Source: Chitinimonas taiwanensis DSM 18899 | GTDB taxonomy: Bacteria > Pseudomonadota > Gammaproteobacteria > Burkholderiales > Chitinimonadaceae | Reading direction: 5' to 3' | Length of the DNA: 64,000 bases | Assembly: GCF_900119825.1 (NCBI RefSeq) | Contig: NZ_FPKR01000004.1 | Coordinates: 248,001 to 312,000 of the forward strand | In this document: one piece after another, positions 19,030 through 27,274 of the stretch | How positions within the stretch are numbered: the first letter of the stretch is position 1 | Layout: every line of letters begins with the position of its first letter | Program-made: the position numbers and the translations under genes | Notes under the pieces: generated by a model | The model's input: the letters and a program-made list of their open reading frames with translations, nothing else | What the model was told of the DNA's origin: nothing | The model's database searches: none

Positions 19030-19060
19030 AAAAAAACATTCCCGCCAGCAGCGGGAATGT
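19030..19060 (-). terminator. Intrinsic terminator between exbD and lpxK
   Basis: A perfect 10-bp stem (ACATTCCCGC at 19036-19045 and GCGGGAATGT at 19051-19060), 5-base loop, then seven T on the leftward strand. It ends 17 nt before the lpxK ATG, leaving no room for an lpxK promoter after it. Confidence 0.85.
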
Positions 19061-19084
19061 CGGGTTGGCAGCGCGGTGGCTGGC

Positions 19085-19498
19085 TCAGTTCGGCGTCTGG
19101 GTGGCGAAGGTCAGTTTGCCGAAGCCCGCCAGGCGGGCGGCTTCCATCACATTCACCACCGACTGGTGGCTGGTGGCGCTGTCGGCATTGATCACGATCA
19201 CCGGTTCCTGGCCATTGGCCTCGGCACGCATCGCCTCGGCCAAGCTCTCCGGGTTCTGGTAGCTGACCGCTTTGCCATTCACGGTATACACACCGTTATG
19301 GGCAACGGTCACCTCCACTTCCAGGGTCTTGGCTTCCTGCTTCTCGGCCGTGGCCGTGGGCAGGGCGATTTTCAGTTCGGCAAACTTCGAATAGGTGGTG
19401 GTAGCCATTAGGAAGATCAGGATCACCAGCATCACGTCGATCAGCGGGATGAAGTTGATCTCCGGTTCCTCGCGCACGCGGCCGCGGCGGAAATTCAT
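19085..19498 (-). CDS. exbD: Biopolymer transport protein ExbD
   Basis: ExbD is a single-span inner-membrane subunit of the proton-driven ExbBD motor that powers TonB-dependent uptake. After a short cytoplasmic N-terminus, the membrane helix contains INFIPLIDVMLVILIFLMATTT with the essential aspartate in LIDVM. The periplasmic domain follows (EVEVTVAHNGVYTVNGK, VIVINADSATSHQSVVNVMEAARLAGF). Length is 137 residues. The start at 19498 lies four bases beyond the exbB stop, so the pair is cotranscribed. No tonB gene is nearby; a MotA/TolQ-type partner role with a distant TonB is expected. Confidence 0.93.
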   Translation of the reverse strand: MNFRRGRVREEPEINFIPLIDVMLVILIFLMATTTYSKFAELKIALPTATAEKQEAKTLEVEVTVAHNGVYTVNGKAVSYQNPESLAEAMRAEANGQEPVIVINADSATSHQSVVNVMEAARLAGFGKLTFATQTPN

Positions 19499-19502
19499 GG
19501 TC

Positions 19503-20111
19503 TTAACCCCGTTCGCCGTGCACGACTTCAACCAGCTTGATGGCCTGCTGTTCCATTTCCACGATCAGGCTGTCCACCGTGCTGCGGAAGTGGCGATAGA
19601 ACACCAGGGCCGGTACGGCCACGATGATGCCGAAAGCAGTGTTGTACAGCGCAACCGAAATACCGTGCGCGAGCGCGGCCGGGTTGGAACCACCGGTCGG
19701 CGATTGCGCGCCGAAGATCTCGATCATGCCGATCACGGTGCCCAGCAGGCCCAGCAGCGGCGCGGCGGTGGCGATGGTACCCAGCGTGGTCAGCAGGCGT
19801 TCGAGTTCATGGGCCACGGCTCGACCGCTTTCCTCGATCGATTCCTTCATGATTTCGCGCGAGCTCTTCACATTCTTCAGGCCGGCGGCCAGCACGCGGC
19901 CGAGCGGCGAATTGGCTTGCAGGCGCGACAGCATATCCGGCGTTACGCCGTTCTTTTTCAGTTCCTGCACGGTGAGGGCCAAGAGGCCTTCGGGCAAAAC
20001 CTGCGAGCGGCGCAGGCTGACCAGACGTTCGATGATGATGGCGAGGGCGATGATGGACGCGAAGATGATCGTGTAAATCGGCCAGCCGGCAGCCTGGATG
20101 ATGGCGAGCAT
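19503..20111 (-). CDS. exbB: MotA/TolQ/ExbB proton channel protein
   Basis: The stator subunit of the ExbBD complex. The 202-residue protein has one membrane helix near the N-terminus (IIFASIIALAIIIERLVSL) and two more in the C-terminal half, including the conserved TIATAAPLLGLLGTVIGMI and the later ALYNTAFGIIVAVPALVFY. The start ATG at 20111 (MLAIIQAAGWP) fits the family; the longer frame to 20207 adds an unlikely extension. It heads the leftward envelope cluster and diverges from xseA. Confidence 0.93.
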   Translation of the reverse strand: MLAIIQAAGWPIYTIIFASIIALAIIIERLVSLRRSQVLPEGLLALTVQELKKNGVTPDMLSRLQANSPLGRVLAAGLKNVKSSREIMKESIEESGRAVAHELERLLTTLGTIATAAPLLGLLGTVIGMIEIFGAQSPTGGSNPAALAHGISVALYNTAFGIIVAVPALVFYRHFRSTVDSLIVEMEQQAIKLVEVVHGERG

Positions 20112-20248
20112 GTAATTCCTACCCGGTTGGGTGTTGGCAAAAAACCGCGTAACTTTAGCCGCGCCTGGGGTGTCCGGCAAGACATTCCCATATGTCATAC
20201 GACCCAAACCCGCGTCGTGATTGAGATTTTTCGGTTGTGCACATTCGC

Positions 20249-20281
20249 TGTGGATAAGTTTGTGGGCAAGTGCGTGGGTAA
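20249..20281 (+). promoter_or_regulatory. Three DnaA-box-like 9-mers in 12-bp phase
   Basis: TGTGGATAA at 20249-20257 is a perfect DnaA box (reverse of TTATCCACA). TGTGGGCAA at 20261 and CGTGGGTAA at 20273 are degenerate copies at exact 12-bp spacing. They read in the same direction within a non-coding gap. Confidence 0.5.
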
Positions 20282-20366
20282 GCGGCTTCGCCCCCGATAA
20301 TCCAGCACTTTGCTGGCTTGCCTAAAAAATGAGCGGCCAAAATAAACCTTTTATTATCAGTAATTT

Positions 20367-20386
20367 AAGTGTTTGCTGTAACACTT
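20367..20386. promoter_or_regulatory. Inverted repeat upstream of xseA
   Basis: AAGTGTT and AACACTT separated by TGCTGT, in an A/T-rich stretch 67-87 bp before the xseA start. It could be an operator or part of a promoter region; no known motif is recognised. Confidence 0.4.
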
Positions 20387-20453
20387 GTGTAAGAATTGTT
20401 CGCAAGGCCGGTCTTAGTGCCGGCAATGTGGATGAAACGCCCTGCGAGACCAA

Positions 20454-21809
20454 ATGAACGAGATGCTGTCAAGCGCGACCCCAGTGTGGTCGGTCAGTGA
20501 ACTTAACCGTGCTGTCAAGCGCTTGCTGGAGCGCGAGTTGCCGCTGCTGTGGGTGAGTGGTGAGATTTCCAACTTGACCATTGCCGCCAGCGGCCACTGC
20601 TATCTGTCGCTCAAGGATGCCGGCGCCCAGGTGCGCTGCGTGATGTTCCGCAACCGTGCCCTGCTGCTGCCTTTCAAGCTGCGCGAGGGCATGAAGGTGG
20701 AAGCGCGTGCCACGGTCAGCCTGTACGAGGCGCGCGGCGATTTCCAGCTGAATCTGGAAAGCATGCGTCCGGCTGGCCTCGGGGCGCTGTTCGAGGCCTT
20801 CGAAAAGCTCAAGGCCGCGCTGGCTGCCGAAGGCCTATTCGAGGCGGCACGCAAGCGCCCGCTGCCGACCAGTCCACGCGCGATCGGCATCGTCACCTCA
20901 CCGCAGGCCGCGGCGCTGCGCGATGTGCTGTCCACCCTGCGCCGGCGTGCGCCGCATATCCCGGTGGTGCTCTATCCCTCGCCCGTGCAGGGCGAAGGCG
21001 CGGCCGATACGCTGGCCGCGCAGATTGTGCGCGCCAATGCGCGCGCCGAGGTGGAGGTGCTGATCGTCTGCCGCGGTGGCGGCAGCATCGAGGACCTGTG
21101 GGCCTTCAATGAGGAGGTCGTGGCACGCGCGATTGCCGCCTCGCAGATCCCGGTGATCAGCGGGGTAGGGCACGAGACAGATTTCACCATTGCCGATTTT
21201 GTGGCCGATGTACGCGCACCGACGCCCACCGCGGCCGCCGAGCTGGTCTCCAGCGACCGCGAGGCGCAATTGCTGGCCCTGGCTGGCATGCAGCGCCGTC
21301 TGCAGCGTAGCTTCCGCCAGCAGCTGGAAGGCCGCATGCAAAAGCTGGATTTTCTCGGCCGTCGCCTGGTGCATCCGGGCGAGCGCCTGCAGCGCCAGGC
21401 CAAGCAATTAGCCGAGGCCGCGCAGGCCCTGCGGCGTGGCATGGCGCGCACGCTGGAGCGGCAGCGTTGGCAGCTCGCACGCCTGCAACAGCAACATGCG
21501 CATGCCAAACCCGATCTGCGCGGGCAGGCCGCCCAGCTGGCCAGCTTGCAGCAGCGCGGCCGCTTTGCCTGGCAGCAGGGGCAGGGCGCGGCACACGCCC
21601 AGCTGGCCACCCTGGCCGCCCGCCTCGGTGCACTGAACCCCGAGGCAGTACTGGCACGTGGCTATAGCCTGGTGGAAACGACGGAGGGTGCGCTGGTGCG
21701 CGATGCGGCCGAGCTGCATCTGGGACAGAAGCTGCGGCTGCGTTTTGCGCACAGCGAGGCCGGCGTGCTGGTCAACGATGCACCGGTGGAACAGGGCAGC
21801 CTGTTCTAG
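20454..21809 (+). CDS. xseA: Exodeoxyribonuclease VII large subunit
   Basis: XseA, with the small subunit XseB, degrades single-stranded DNA from both ends. An N-terminal OB-fold (WVSGEISNLTIAASGHCYLSLKD) is followed by the catalytic domain with IGIVTSPQAAALRDVL, VCRGGGSIEDLWAFNEE and GVGHETDFTIADFVADVRAPTPTAAAEL, then a long coiled coil rich in Gln/Arg/Leu and a short C-terminal domain. Length is 451 residues. The ATG at 20454 is used; another ATG lies three codons later. The small subunit gene is not in the window. Confidence 0.96.
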   Translation: MNEMLSSATPVWSVSELNRAVKRLLERELPLLWVSGEISNLTIAASGHCYLSLKDAGAQVRCVMFRNRALLLPFKLREGMKVEARATVSLYEARGDFQLNLESMRPAGLGALFEAFEKLKAALAAEGLFEAARKRPLPTSPRAIGIVTSPQAAALRDVLSTLRRRAPHIPVVLYPSPVQGEGAADTLAAQIVRANARAEVEVLIVCRGGGSIEDLWAFNEEVVARAIAASQIPVISGVGHETDFTIADFVADVRAPTPTAAAELVSSDREAQLLALAGMQRRLQRSFRQQLEGRMQKLDFLGRRLVHPGERLQRQAKQLAEAAQALRRGMARTLERQRWQLARLQQQHAHAKPDLRGQAAQLASLQQRGRFAWQQGQGAAHAQLATLAARLGALNPEAVLARGYSLVETTEGALVRDAAELHLGQKLRLRFAHSEAGVLVNDAPVEQGSLF

Positions 21810-21868
21810 CGCAGACCGCGGCGGTGTCACGCGCGTAGCGTATAGGGGATGCGCGGAATACTAGCGAG

Positions 21869-22669
21869 CTAGAGTTCATCATCCAGCCAGCGCCCCAGCC
21901 ATTCGGCGCTCACGGCGCCGGCGTCCCAGGTCATCTCGGGTAGGGCGGCAGCCAATTGCTCGGGATTGAGCAGGCGGAAAGCAGCGACTTCGCCATCCTG
22001 ATTCTGCGGTTGAAAATCGTTCGGTAAGAGCAGGTCGTAGCAGTACAGCAGCTCTTCATGCACGCCATCGTCTTCCAGGCGCCGGCTGCGGATGATGCCG
22101 GTCGGACGCGCCAGCCTGGCCAGCTCAGCGCCGACGCCGGCCTCCTCCTGCAGTTCGCGCTGCAGGCAATCTTCCGGGGTTTCGCCGCTGGCGATCAGGC
22201 CGGCGGCCAGATTGTCGAGCCGGTCCGGATCGACTGCCTTGCTGGCTGCGCGCTGCGCAACCCAGACCTGGCAATCCTCGCGGTAGCCATTCACATGTAC
22301 GGCGCGGCTGCACAGGCCCAGGGTGCGGAAGGCGGCGCGTTCGATGCTGAAACGTACACGTCCCCATTGGTCAAGCCAGTCATGAGCTTCATCACGCCAG
22401 GCGCGTATCCAACCCTCCTCGCGCAGGGTTTCCGCCAGCGCCTGCAGGGCCTGGCTCTTGCCGAGCGGTCCGCCCAGGTCGTCGCGCAGCAACAAGCCGC
22501 GCGGGGTCAGCTGGAATAGTTTGCTGGCCAGCAGGCGCTCGGCCAGCAGGGGCGGCAGCCAACCGGCCTGGATATTTTCCAGATGCCAGGCGATCAGTCC
22601 TTGGGTGTCGAGCGAGGGCTCGCTGCCGCGCCATTTTGCCAACAGGTCGATCAGTCGATTGCTGCTCAT
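21869..22669 (-). CDS. DUF4743-Nudix hydrolase
   Basis: A 266-residue protein with an N-terminal DUF4743 domain (about residues 1-120) and a C-terminal Nudix domain. The Nudix box is complete at about residues 157-179: GLIASGETPEDCLQ followed by RELQEEAGV. This two-domain layout is shared with a family related to plant and fungal thiamin-pyrophosphate-cleaving Nudix proteins, so damaged thiamin diphosphates are a possible substrate; that is inference. It converges with xseA and lies 178 bp downstream of recG, with no gene between them. Confidence 0.88.
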   Translation of the reverse strand: MSSNRLIDLLAKWRGSEPSLDTQGLIAWHLENIQAGWLPPLLAERLLASKLFQLTPRGLLLRDDLGGPLGKSQALQALAETLREEGWIRAWRDEAHDWLDQWGRVRFSIERAAFRTLGLCSRAVHVNGYREDCQVWVAQRAASKAVDPDRLDNLAAGLIASGETPEDCLQRELQEEAGVGAELARLARPTGIIRSRRLEDDGVHEELLYCYDLLLPNDFQPQNQDGEVAAFRLLNPEQLAAALPEMTWDAGAVSAEWLGRWLDDEL

Positions 22670-22847
22670 GCCATGATTCCCGGCCCAGCAATGGGCTTCT
22701 TTTCAATGTCTTGCAGCGCTGTCGCTCGATTTGCGCACCGACAAGCTGCTTGCGGCATCGCGCTGCCGCAAGCATATATCCGTGCAGCGCCATCTAGCCA
22801 GCTTGCCGATGGGCAACTGGTATTTGTCCGACACCGCGCTGGCGCGC

Positions 22848-24899
22848 TCAGGTTTTCAGCAGCGCCTCACGCCCGGCCAGCCAGCGCTGCAGATGGGCAT
22901 CGGCCACTCCCGGTGCGCGCTGCAACAGATCTGCCGCCACATCGCGCGCGCGTTCAAGCAGCTCGGTATCGCGCTCCAAATCGGCAAAGCGCAGCATGGG
23001 CACGCCGGATTGGCGTGCGCCGAGAATCTCGCCCGGGCCGCGGATGCGCAGGTCCTCGCGCGCGATTACAAAGCCATCGGTGGTCTCGAAAATCACCTTC
23101 AGGCGCTGCTTGGCTACTTCACCCAAGGGGCTGGCGAACAGCAGCACGCAGCTCGATTCCAGCGCGCCACGCCCGACGCGGCCGCGCAGCTGGTGCAACT
23201 GGGCTAGTCCCATGCGTTCTGCGTGCTCGATCACCATCAGCGTCGCATTCGGCACGTCCACGCCCACCTCGATCACCGTGGTGGCCACCAGGGCCTGGAT
23301 CTCGTTGCGGCTGAAGGCGGCCATCACCTCGGCTTTCTCGGCCGGCTTGAGTCGCCCGTGCACAAGGCCGATCTTGAATTCGCCCAGCGCTTCGGACAGC
23401 GCGATATGGGTGTCCTGAGCGGTTTGCAGCTCAAGCGCTTCCGACTCCTCGATCAGCGGGCAGACCCAGTAGGCCTGGCGTCCCTCGCTGCACACCTTGC
23501 GCACGAACTCGATCATCTCCTCGCGCCGCGCATCGCTGACCAGCCGGGTCTTGATCGGGGTACGGCCGGGTGGCAGCTCATCGATGATGCTCACATCGAG
23601 GTCGGCATAGAAGCTCATCGCCAGCGTGCGCGGTATCGGCGTGGCCGACATCATCAGCATATGCGGCTCGACCTGGCGGCTGCCGTCGCCCTGCGCTTTG
23701 TTGCGCAGCGCCAGGCGCTGGTGCACGCCAAAGCGATGCTGCTCATCCACGATGGCGAGGCCCAGCTCGGTAAAGCTGACCGCATCCTGGAATAGCGCAT
23801 GGGTGCCGATAGCAAGGCGCGCGGCCCCGCTTTCCACTTCGGCAATCGCCGCCGCCTTGGCCTTGGGCTTGAGCGAACCGGCCAGCCAAGCCACCTGAAT
23901 GCCCAGCGGCGCAAGCCAGGCCGCCAGTTTCTTGTGATGCTGTTCGGCCAGGATCTCGGTCGGGGCCATCAGTGCCACCTGGTAGCCCGCCTCGATCGCG
24001 TCGAGCGCAGCCAGCGCGGCGACAATGGTCTTGCCGGCGCCCACATCGCCCTGCAGCAGTCGCTGCATCGGGTGGGGCGATACCAGGTCGCGGCGGATTT
24101 CCTGCAGCACGCGCGCTTGCGCGCCGGTCAGCCCGAAGGGCAGGCTGTCGATCAGGCGCGTGGCCAGCTCACCCTTGACGCGCAGTGCGGGCGCGCTCTG
24201 CTCGCGCCGGCGCTGGTAGGACAGCCGCATCGACAGTTGCTGGGCGAGCAGTTCGTCGAATTTGATGCGCAACCAGGCCGGATGCATGCGCTCGGCCAGC
24301 GCGCGGCTTGGAATATCGGGCGTCGGATAGTGGAGCAGGCGCACCGAGGGCTCGAAGGCGGGCAGGTCGAGATCGCGCAGCAGGGCGCTGGGTAGTGTGT
24401 CGTGCAGCTCGCGCCCGTCCAGCGCCTGGGCAATCAGCTTGCGCAAGGTCGGTTGCGACAGGCCGTTCACGGTCGGGTAGACCGGGGTCAGCGCCTCGGC
24501 CAGCGCGGTATGGTCGCTCACCACGCGCATCTTCGGGTGCACCATCTCTTCGCCGAAGAAGCCGCGTCGTATCTCGCCCAAAAGGCGCACCCGCTTGCCC
24601 ACGGCCAGCATCTGCTGCTGATTCGGGTAGAAGTTGAGCAGGCGCACGAATAGCTCGCCGCTGGCATCCTGCACGCGCGCCACCAGCTGCTTGCGCGGCC
24701 GGAAACTCACCTCGGCATGCACGACCTCGCCCTCGATCAGGGCCGGGCTGCCCACCGGCGCATCGGCAATCGGATAGAGATGGGTCTCATCCTCGTAGCG
24801 CAGTGGCAGGTGCAGCACCAGATCGAGCGGGCCCTGGATGCCCAGCTTATGCAGCTTGTCGCGTACCGGTTTGGGAATCTTGCTGAAATCGGGCTTCAT
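22848..24899 (-). CDS. recG: ATP-dependent DNA helicase RecG
   Basis: RecG remodels stalled replication forks and Holliday junctions. The 683-residue protein has the N-terminal wedge/OB domain (GPLDLVLHLPLRYED), then helicase motifs: LLQGDVGAGKTIVA (I), APTEILAEQH (Ia), VDEQHRFGVHQR (II, DEQH), MSATPIPRTLA (III) and HQLRGRVGRG (VI). The ATG at 24899 overlaps the trmO stop by 4 bp (ATGA), so DUF2520 gene, trmO and recG form a translationally coupled series. Confidence 0.96.
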   Translation of the reverse strand: MKPDFSKIPKPVRDKLHKLGIQGPLDLVLHLPLRYEDETHLYPIADAPVGSPALIEGEVVHAEVSFRPRKQLVARVQDASGELFVRLLNFYPNQQQMLAVGKRVRLLGEIRRGFFGEEMVHPKMRVVSDHTALAEALTPVYPTVNGLSQPTLRKLIAQALDGRELHDTLPSALLRDLDLPAFEPSVRLLHYPTPDIPSRALAERMHPAWLRIKFDELLAQQLSMRLSYQRRREQSAPALRVKGELATRLIDSLPFGLTGAQARVLQEIRRDLVSPHPMQRLLQGDVGAGKTIVAALAALDAIEAGYQVALMAPTEILAEQHHKKLAAWLAPLGIQVAWLAGSLKPKAKAAAIAEVESGAARLAIGTHALFQDAVSFTELGLAIVDEQHRFGVHQRLALRNKAQGDGSRQVEPHMLMMSATPIPRTLAMSFYADLDVSIIDELPPGRTPIKTRLVSDARREEMIEFVRKVCSEGRQAYWVCPLIEESEALELQTAQDTHIALSEALGEFKIGLVHGRLKPAEKAEVMAAFSRNEIQALVATTVIEVGVDVPNATLMVIEHAERMGLAQLHQLRGRVGRGALESSCVLLFASPLGEVAKQRLKVIFETTDGFVIAREDLRIRGPGEILGARQSGVPMLRFADLERDTELLERARDVAADLLQRAPGVADAHLQRWLAGREALLKT

Positions 24900-25591
24900 A
24901 GCGCGCGGATGGCGGTGACCAGGGCGCCGGCCGCATCGCAGCGCCATTTGATATTGAAGCGGTACAGCGCCATGCCGTACTCGCGTTCCGGATCGTCGGC
25001 ATAGCCGGGGCGTGGGTCCTGGGCGAGCACTTCATTGATCAGCGCGCGCAGCTTCGGGTAGGCCAAGTCCAGCTGCGCGAGTTCGGCGTCGGCCTCGAGG
25101 CTGAAGCGTACCGGCAGCGGCGCCTCGCCCGCATCGGCATAGCCGTTCGACGCCGTAGGCAGCGCATCGGCATAGCCGAGATAAGGCTTCAGATCGACCA
25201 CCGGCGTGCCATCGAGCAGATCGGCGCCTTCCAGGTGAATGCGCACCCCGTCGCGGGTGTCGATGCCGGCCAGCTTGGCTACCGACAGACCGATCGGATT
25301 GGGACGGAAGGTGGAGCGGGTGGCAAAGACGCCCACGCGCTGATTGCCGCCCAGCTTGGGCGGGCGCACCGTGGGCCGCCAGCCTTGCGCGGCCGTTTCG
25401 TGGAAGATGAACATCAGCCAGACATGGCTGAATTGCTCCAGCCCGCGCACCGTATCCGCCTGATCGAAAGGCGGCTGCAGAATCAGCGTGGCCTCGGCGG
25501 AGGGGCAGAGGCCAGGCTGGCGCGGGATGGCGAATTTTTCCTTGAAGCAGCTCTCGATCACGCCAATGGGTTGCAAGGTCCAGGCGCTCAC
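24896..25591 (-). CDS. trmO: tRNA (N6-threonylcarbamoyladenosine37-N6) methyltransferase TrmO
   Basis: TrmO (TsaA family) methylates t6A37 in threonine tRNA using S-adenosylmethionine. The barrel begins IGVIESCFKEKFAIPRQPG and includes PPKLGGNQRVGVFATRSTFRPNPIGLS, the family signature, and DLLDGTPVVDLKPYL. Length is 231 residues from a GTG at 25591, which overlaps the upstream stop by 4 bp (GTGA). An upstream in-frame extension to 25675 is unlikely. Together with tsaE at 2.4 kb, the window holds two t6A pathway genes. Confidence 0.93.
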   Translation of the reverse strand: MSAWTLQPIGVIESCFKEKFAIPRQPGLCPSAEATLILQPPFDQADTVRGLEQFSHVWLMFIFHETAAQGWRPTVRPPKLGGNQRVGVFATRSTFRPNPIGLSVAKLAGIDTRDGVRIHLEGADLLDGTPVVDLKPYLGYADALPTASNGYADAGEAPLPVRFSLEADAELAQLDLAYPKLRALINEVLAQDPRPGYADDPEREYGMALYRFNIKWRCDAAGALVTAIRAL

Positions 25592-26472
25592 GCGGCCTCT
25601 CCGAGCGCTTGGCGGATGGCGGCCAACTGTGTGCTGCTTGGCGCGTGTTCGGCCTTGGCAGCCGCCAGCTCGCAAGCCAGCAAACCGAGACTGCGATAGG
25701 TGTCAGCAGTGCGGACATCAAGATCACGCGTTGCGGCCAGCTGACGGGCGACAGCGGCCGCATCGCCGCGCGCGACCGGGCCGGTCAGCGCGGCGCTGGG
25801 CGCAAGCTGGTCTAGATTGCGCAGGGTACCGTCGATGAGCGGGCGTAGCGCGGCCCAGGCCTGGCTGCGTTCCACACCGGCGCCGGCCATGCAGCGCAGC
25901 GCGGCTTCCATCAGGGCAACCAAATCATTGCAGGCCAGCACGGCCCCGGCGTGGTAGAGCGTCTTGCCGGCCGGGTCGACCGCAAAGCGTCGTGCACCAA
26001 TTGCATCGAAGAGCGGTCCAAGCTGCGCCAGCGCCGCCGCATCGCCCTCGCAAGCGCAGTAGCTGCCAGCGAACTGCTGGACGGCCAGCGCGGGCTCGGC
26101 GAAGGAGGTGAGTGGATGCACGCTGGCCACATAGGCGCCGCGGCGGCGCACCGAGTCCAGCACGCTGCTGGGCAGGGCGCCACTGCAATGGAATACCACG
26201 TCCTGTGCGCGCAGCGTGGCGGTGGCGGCCAATTGCTCGGCCCAGTCGGCCAGGCAGTCGTCCGGCGTGGCCAGCAGGGTCAGTGTGGCCGGCCGCAGCA
26301 TGGCAAGGCTGGCGGCCTGGCCGGCACCGATGAAGGCGATGGCCTGCTGTGTGTGATCAGGATGGCGGCCGATCAGGTCCTGGACCTGCACGAGGCCAGC
26401 TTGCTGCCAGAGCCGGGCCAGCGTGCGGCCCAGGCGGCCAGGGCCGATTAGATTGAGAGTGGGGAGCGTCAT
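25588..26472 (-). CDS. Rossmann-fold protein with DUF2520 domain
   Basis: A 294-residue protein with an N-terminal NAD(P)-binding Rossmann domain (LNLIGPGRLGRTLARLWQQAG) and a C-terminal helical DUF2520 domain (HPLTSFAEP; KTLYHAGAVLACNDLVALMEAAL). The layout is that of beta-hydroxyacid-dehydrogenase-like or pantoate-reductase-like proteins, but members are uncharacterised and I assign no substrate. It is the first gene of a coupled run with trmO and recG. Confidence 0.85.
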   Translation of the reverse strand: MTLPTLNLIGPGRLGRTLARLWQQAGLVQVQDLIGRHPDHTQQAIAFIGAGQAASLAMLRPATLTLLATPDDCLADWAEQLAATATLRAQDVVFHCSGALPSSVLDSVRRRGAYVASVHPLTSFAEPALAVQQFAGSYCACEGDAAALAQLGPLFDAIGARRFAVDPAGKTLYHAGAVLACNDLVALMEAALRCMAGAGVERSQAWAALRPLIDGTLRNLDQLAPSAALTGPVARGDAAAVARQLAATRDLDVRTADTYRSLGLLACELAAAKAEHAPSSTQLAAIRQALGEAA

Positions 26473-26549
26473 GCCGTGGTTCAGCCAAGCGATGGCCGAT
26501 TATCGCACGGCCATGCGGGCTGGCCATGCCCGGCGCAGTGCCCGGCCGC

Positions 26550-26558
26550 TGTGGATAA
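26550..26558 (+). promoter_or_regulatory. Isolated perfect DnaA box
   Basis: TGTGGATAA in the gap between the DUF2520 gene and the DUF4124 gene. A 9-mer match can occur by chance, so support is weak. Confidence 0.3.
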
Positions 26559-26614
26559 GCGCCGAATTGCCAAACGGCGCAGGCAAGCCCAAACAGCTTG
26601 TTTACAATGCAGAT

Positions 26615-26643
26615 GTGACTGGTAAATAAGCTTCCCGTATAAT
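26615..26643 (+). promoter_or_regulatory. Sigma-70-like promoter for the DUF4124-glutaredoxin gene
   Basis: GTGACT (26615-26620), a 17-bp spacer and a perfect TATAAT (26638-26643), 36 bp upstream of the start codon. Confidence 0.6.
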
Positions 26644-26679
26644 TCCATTGTCATTGCCGTCTTGAACCGGAGTTTCCCC

Positions 26680-27183
26680 ATGCAGCGCCTGCTTATTCTT
26701 GCCTTGCTCTTACTGACACCGCTGGCCCAGGCCGCCGTGTACAAGTGGAAGGATGCCAATGGCAACACCATCTTCTCCGACCAGCCGCCGCCGAACCAGA
26801 AGGCCGAGCAGCGCGATATCAAGGCGAATGTGATGCAGACCAGCGGCGGCAACTTCAATACCCGCGAAGCGATGCGCAAGAACCCGGTCACGCTATGGAC
26901 CAATAACTGTGGCGAGCCCTGCGATAGCGCGCGCGCCCTGCTGGGCAAGCGTGGCATCGCCTACAGCCTGCGTAATCCGGAAGCCAGCGCGGCTGATTTC
27001 GAAGCACTGAAGAAGCTGGTTGGCGCCGCCTCGGTGCCGGTGCTACAGATCGGCAGCAATACCAAGCTGACCGGTTTCAATGCCGCCAGCTGGGCCAGCG
27101 CGCTGGATGCGGCCGGCTATGGCCAAACTGCCGATCCCACGCTGAAAGCGGGCGAGACCCCGGCCGCAGCGCCCAAGCAGTAA
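26680..27183 (+). CDS. Exported DUF4124-glutaredoxin-like protein
   Basis: A 167-residue protein with a signal peptide ([18 protein letters not shown]), a DUF4124 segment beginning [20 protein letters not shown], and a glutaredoxin-like domain at about 70-150 with [21 protein letters not shown] and SVPVLQIG. The redox pair is CGEPC, i.e. CxxxC rather than the usual CxxC, so its redox chemistry may differ. A GGAG ribosome site 7 bp before the ATG at 26680 fixes the start; the frame is open back to a TTG at 26662. A role in periplasmic thiol or disulfide handling is inferred only. Confidence 0.85.
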   Translation: MQRLLILALLLLTPLAQAAVYKWKDANGNTIFSDQPPPNQKAEQRDIKANVMQTSGGNFNTREAMRKNPVTLWTNNCGEPCDSARALLGKRGIAYSLRNPEASAADFEALKKLVGAASVPVLQIGSNTKLTGFNAASWASALDAAGYGQTADPTLKAGETPAAAPKQ

Positions 27184-27200
27184 GCCCTGCTTGCCAGCAA

Positions 27201-27222
27201 CCCCGCCTCGGCGGGGTTTTTT
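27201..27222 (+). terminator. Intrinsic terminator after the DUF4124 gene
   Basis: CCCCGCC and GGCGGGG around a 2-base loop, then six T. It separates this gene from xthA 52 bp further on. Confidence 0.85.
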
Positions 27223-27274
27223 ATTGCCGGAAGCTGGCAAAATAGCGCGCCGAACCACTTTCCCGAGCTTAGCC

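Larger units (their letters stand above)
20112..20453. other. Divergent intergenic region exbB/xseA
   Basis: 342 bp without a credible gene. Contents: a DnaA-box-like triplet (20249-20281), a 20-bp dyad (20367-20386) in an A/T-rich stretch, and presumably the promoters of exbB and xseA. Confidence 0.6.
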
